NCBI RefSeq assembly: GCF_900129035.1
Contig: NZ_FQTW01000006.1
Coordinates: 1 to 64,000 of the forward strand
Direction: 5' to 3'
Source: Psychroflexus salarius
Lineage (GTDB): Bacteria; Bacteroidota; Bacteroidia; Flavobacteriales; Flavobacteriaceae
Length of the DNA stretch: 64,000 nucleotides
Position 1 is the stretch's first letter. Each line of letters begins with the position of its first letter. The notes beneath the pieces were generated by a model. It searched no databases, was not told the DNA's origin, and saw only the letters and a program-made list of their open reading frames with translations. Below, piece after piece: positions 62,326-64,000 of this stretch. The position numbers were made by a program, and so were the translations under genes.

Positions 62326-62753
62326 TTAAAAATATTTAAAACATCGCCACCTTGATTAATCCGATAAGCATATAATGGATACTTCAAATTTTCACCGCTA
62401 AGCGGCTGACCTGTAACTAAACTATAAACATTCTGCGAACTACAATTAGATTCAGCTTCTAAACCATTAATCTCTAGGCGAGAGCAATCTTGCGGTAAAA
62501 TGTTAGGGTCGGCAGCATCCCAAGCTAAAAATCCGCTTCCTGTATTAACAACTATTACGCCTAAATTACCTTGGTTAGAAACATACATGGCATTTCCCGG
62601 AAAATTAAGTTGATTAAATTGTGGTAAATTTAAACTTACCTGGATATTAACATTAATTTCAAGTAAATTGGGATTACGGTTTTGTCTTTCTTCACTTTCA
62701 CAAGCTGTAAGTAAAACAAAACTAAATAGAAAAAGCAAAAACGACTTGACCAT
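62322..62753 (-). CDS. Rieske-like lipoprotein lacking the His cluster ligands
   Basis: 143 residues (start at MVKSFLL; an upstream Met at 62762 is possible). Lipoprotein signal FVLLTAC. The domain order resembles Rieske [2Fe-2S] proteins: a small beta domain (~30-85), then C-S-R (C90, R92) and C-S-S-Q (C104, Q107), where Rieske proteins have C-x-H and C-x2-H, followed by PLSGENLKYPLYAYRI, the typical downstream segment. With both His ligands replaced a standard cluster cannot be bound, so this is a pseudo-Rieske or a differently liganded site. Unknown function. Confidence 0.75.
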   Translation of the reverse strand: MVKSFLLFLFSFVLLTACESEERQNRNPNLLEINVNIQVSLNLPQFNQLNFPGNAMYVSNQGNLGVIVVNTGSGFLAWDAADPNILPQDCSRLEINGLEAESNCSSQNVYSLVTGQPLSGENLKYPLYAYRINQGGDVLNIFN

Positions 62754-62855
62754 AATATTCAAACATTAATTGATTTGAAACTGTAAATTTATTACATTTG
62801 TAAGATAGAATCTCATTTATTGGGGTTCTTTTTTTGTTATATAAACCTAATAGTT

Positions 62856-63332
62856 ATGAGTAAAGTATCATATTATACTGAAGAAGGACTTAAAAAGTTA
62901 AAAGCAGAATTAGACCAACTAAGAGATGTTGAACGACCTAAAGCTTCACAAGCTATTGCTGACGCGAGAGATAAAGGTGATTTAAGTGAAAATGCCGAGT
63001 ATGATGCTGCAAAAGAAGCTCAAGGAATGCTAGAAATGCGCATCTCTAAACTTGAAGAAGTTGTTGCTAATGCACGTGTGATAGACGAGTCTCAATTAGA
63101 CACTTCAAAAGTACTTATTCACAGTTCGGTAGAGCTTAAAAACATGAAAACGGGGCAAAAAATGGCCTATAAATTGGTAGCACAAAGTGAAGCTGATTTA
63201 AAATCAGGTAAAATTTCAGTTGACTCACCTATCGGCAAAGGGCTTTTAGGCAAAAAAGCGGGTGATAAAGCCGATATTGAAGTTCCAAATGGCCATATTA
63301 CCTTTGAAATCTTAGACGTTAGTCGGGATTAA
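62856..63332 (+). CDS. greA: Transcription elongation factor GreA
   Basis: 158 residues, standard. The N-terminal coiled coil (~1-75; LKKLKAELDQLRD and ARDKGDLSENAEY, with the acidic tip residues D-L-S-E-N) and the C-terminal FKBP-like domain (~80-158; SPIGKGLLGKKAGD) are clear. It stimulates RNA polymerase to cleave its backtracked transcript. The start at MSKVSYY is the family start. It overlaps the convergent DUF2807 gene by 4 bp. Confidence 0.97.
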   Translation: MSKVSYYTEEGLKKLKAELDQLRDVERPKASQAIADARDKGDLSENAEYDAAKEAQGMLEMRISKLEEVVANARVIDESQLDTSKVLIHSSVELKNMKTGQKMAYKLVAQSEADLKSGKISVDSPIGKGLLGKKAGDKADIEVPNGHITFEILDVSRD

Positions 63333-64000
63333 TCATTAATTATAAGTTCACCTGTGTAGAAGCTTTCTACCTCAGCAAAATCAGGAACTTGATTAAGTAT
63401 AATATTTCCACTGGAGCGAATTTCACCACTTATTGAATTTGTTGTTCCCAAATATGAGTGATTACTTGATCTGTAAAATAAGTTTATTGACTCTGAGGTT
63501 AGTTCTTTTGCATTAACAGCACTTATCCCACTATAAATTTGTAAATTAAGTTGCTCTACTTCACCGCTTAAATTAAACTGGCTTACCCCAGTTGAAATAA
63601 TGGTAGTTGAGTGGTTATTTATAAGCAAATCAAAACTACCTAAGCCAAAGTTGCTAAGTTCTTGGTTAGTGTCTGAAATTAGTTTTAAACTATTTAGATT
63701 TAAGGTGTCCCTAGAATACACAGTGTAAGCACTATTATTGTAAATAGTCGTTAATTGTTTAAGATATAATTTAAGACGAACTTTGGGCGCTTGGCTTGTT
63801 GAAATGCATGAATTCTGAAGTGAAATCTCGAGCTTAGTGTTATCTTGATTAACGTGAAATGTGCCATTTTTAGCACTAAAAGCTTCAGTTATAATAAGGT
63901 TTTCAGTTGAAGGAATAAGTTCTACCTCTAAAAACTCACCCACCACTAAAGTATCAAAATCTGATATAACATAGTTTTTTGATTCAGTAGTATTTGTTTC
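63329..64000 (-). CDS. DUF2807 (GIN domain) protein, 5' end cut by the window edge
   Basis: 223 codons are in the window; the frame is open off base 64000, so the signal sequence and start are missing. The beta-helix-like GIN/DUF2807 fold is recognisable from FDTLVVGEFLEVELIP near the visible start and from later repeats such as SFDLLINNHSTTIISTGVSQ and LSGEVEQLNLQIYSGI. Such proteins are putative head domains of auto-transporter-like adhesins or secreted envelope proteins; the function in Bacteroidota is unknown. An internal GTG at 63946 is not the start because the coding frame continues upstream of it. Confidence 0.85.
   Translation of the reverse strand, partial: ETNTTESKNYVISDFDTLVVGEFLEVELIPSTENLIITEAFSAKNGTFHVNQDNTKLEISLQNSCISTSQAPKVRLKLYLKQLTTIYNNSAYTVYSRDTLNLNSLKLISDTNQELSNFGLGSFDLLINNHSTTIISTGVSQFNLSGEVEQLNLQIYSGISAVNAKELTSESINLFYRSSNHSYLGTTNSISGEIRSSGNIILNQVPDFAEVESFYTGELIIND

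Noticed and set aside
63946-63948. GTG as start codon of the DUF2807 protein
   Set aside because: The coding frame continues upstream of it to the window edge with DUF2807-like sequence, so the gene is truncated by the edge.
1-64000. Prophage, insertion sequence or integrative element
   Set aside because: No integrase, transposase, phage structural gene, att-like repeats flanking a tRNA, or marked base-composition change was seen; the tRNA-Leu has no adjacent integrase.

Overview
The window comes from a low-GC member of the Bacteroidota, almost certainly Flavobacteriaceae. Evidence is the set of type IX secretion system (T9SS) sorting domains (types A and B), PorP/SprF and OmpA partners, promoters of the Bacteroidota TAnnTTTG form with no Shine-Dalgarno sites, and lineage families such as DUF4271, DUF4296, DUF3127, M36 and M28 peptidases and a tandem Nfu protein. 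It looks like chromosomal, mostly housekeeping DNA. There is no prophage, insertion sequence, CRISPR array or rRNA, and no gene-free stretch longer than 300 bases.

Layout. 1-3143: N-terminal part of a very large secreted protein (CUB, PKD, choice-of-anchor-L, then ~100-residue repeats), cut by the window edge. 3.2-10 kb: Nfu scaffold protein, PiT phosphate transporter with PhoU-like tail, NAD(P)-binding oxidoreductase, membrane M28 peptidase, zinc-ribbon protein. 10-17 kb: a surface-adhesin module (OmpA/PD40/TPR protein, PorP/SprF protein, 1331-residue type-B T9SS cargo). 17-27 kb: hflX, an HTTM membrane protein, ribF, pth, rplY (L25), prs, tRNA-Leu(CAA), asd, a 46-residue membrane protein, and a prolyl oligopeptidase lipoprotein. 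27-36.5 kb: aat, AtoE-like transporter, DUF3127, flavin reductase, DUF4136, an iron-sulfur/redox set (ferredoxin, ferredoxin-NADP reductase, NifU-C, Mrp), an alkyltransferase-like protein, LysE-like exporter, trmB, and a glycosyltransferase.

36.5-47.6 kb is the most interesting part. It holds a PhoR/PhoB-like two-component pair, a TonB-dependent receptor, a lipoprotein made of two copies of one ~380-residue unit, and two divergent T9SS type-A secreted proteins with lamin-tail-like and DUF5689-like domains. Direct repeats with 11-bp spacing, resembling Pho boxes, lie 20-21 bp upstream of good -7 elements for both the response regulator and the receptor/lipoprotein pair. A third similar element precedes the PiT gene 37 kb away. 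I infer a phosphate-responsive regulon with a surface uptake system of unknown substrate.

47.6-64 kb: LuxE/PaaK-like enzyme, a candidate small RNA, tyrS, a conserved flavobacterial block (epimerase, DUF4296, dihydroorotase, dolichol-phosphate-mannose-synthase-like GT2, DUF4271, hemD), pckA with an FNR/CRP-like operator, DUF423, a saccharopine dehydrogenase-family enzyme, a T9SS-secreted M36 peptidase, an ABC ATPase, a Rieske-like lipoprotein lacking its histidine ligands, greA, and a partial DUF2807 protein.

Many transcription units are separated by clear intrinsic terminators; two of these abut the start codon of the next gene.
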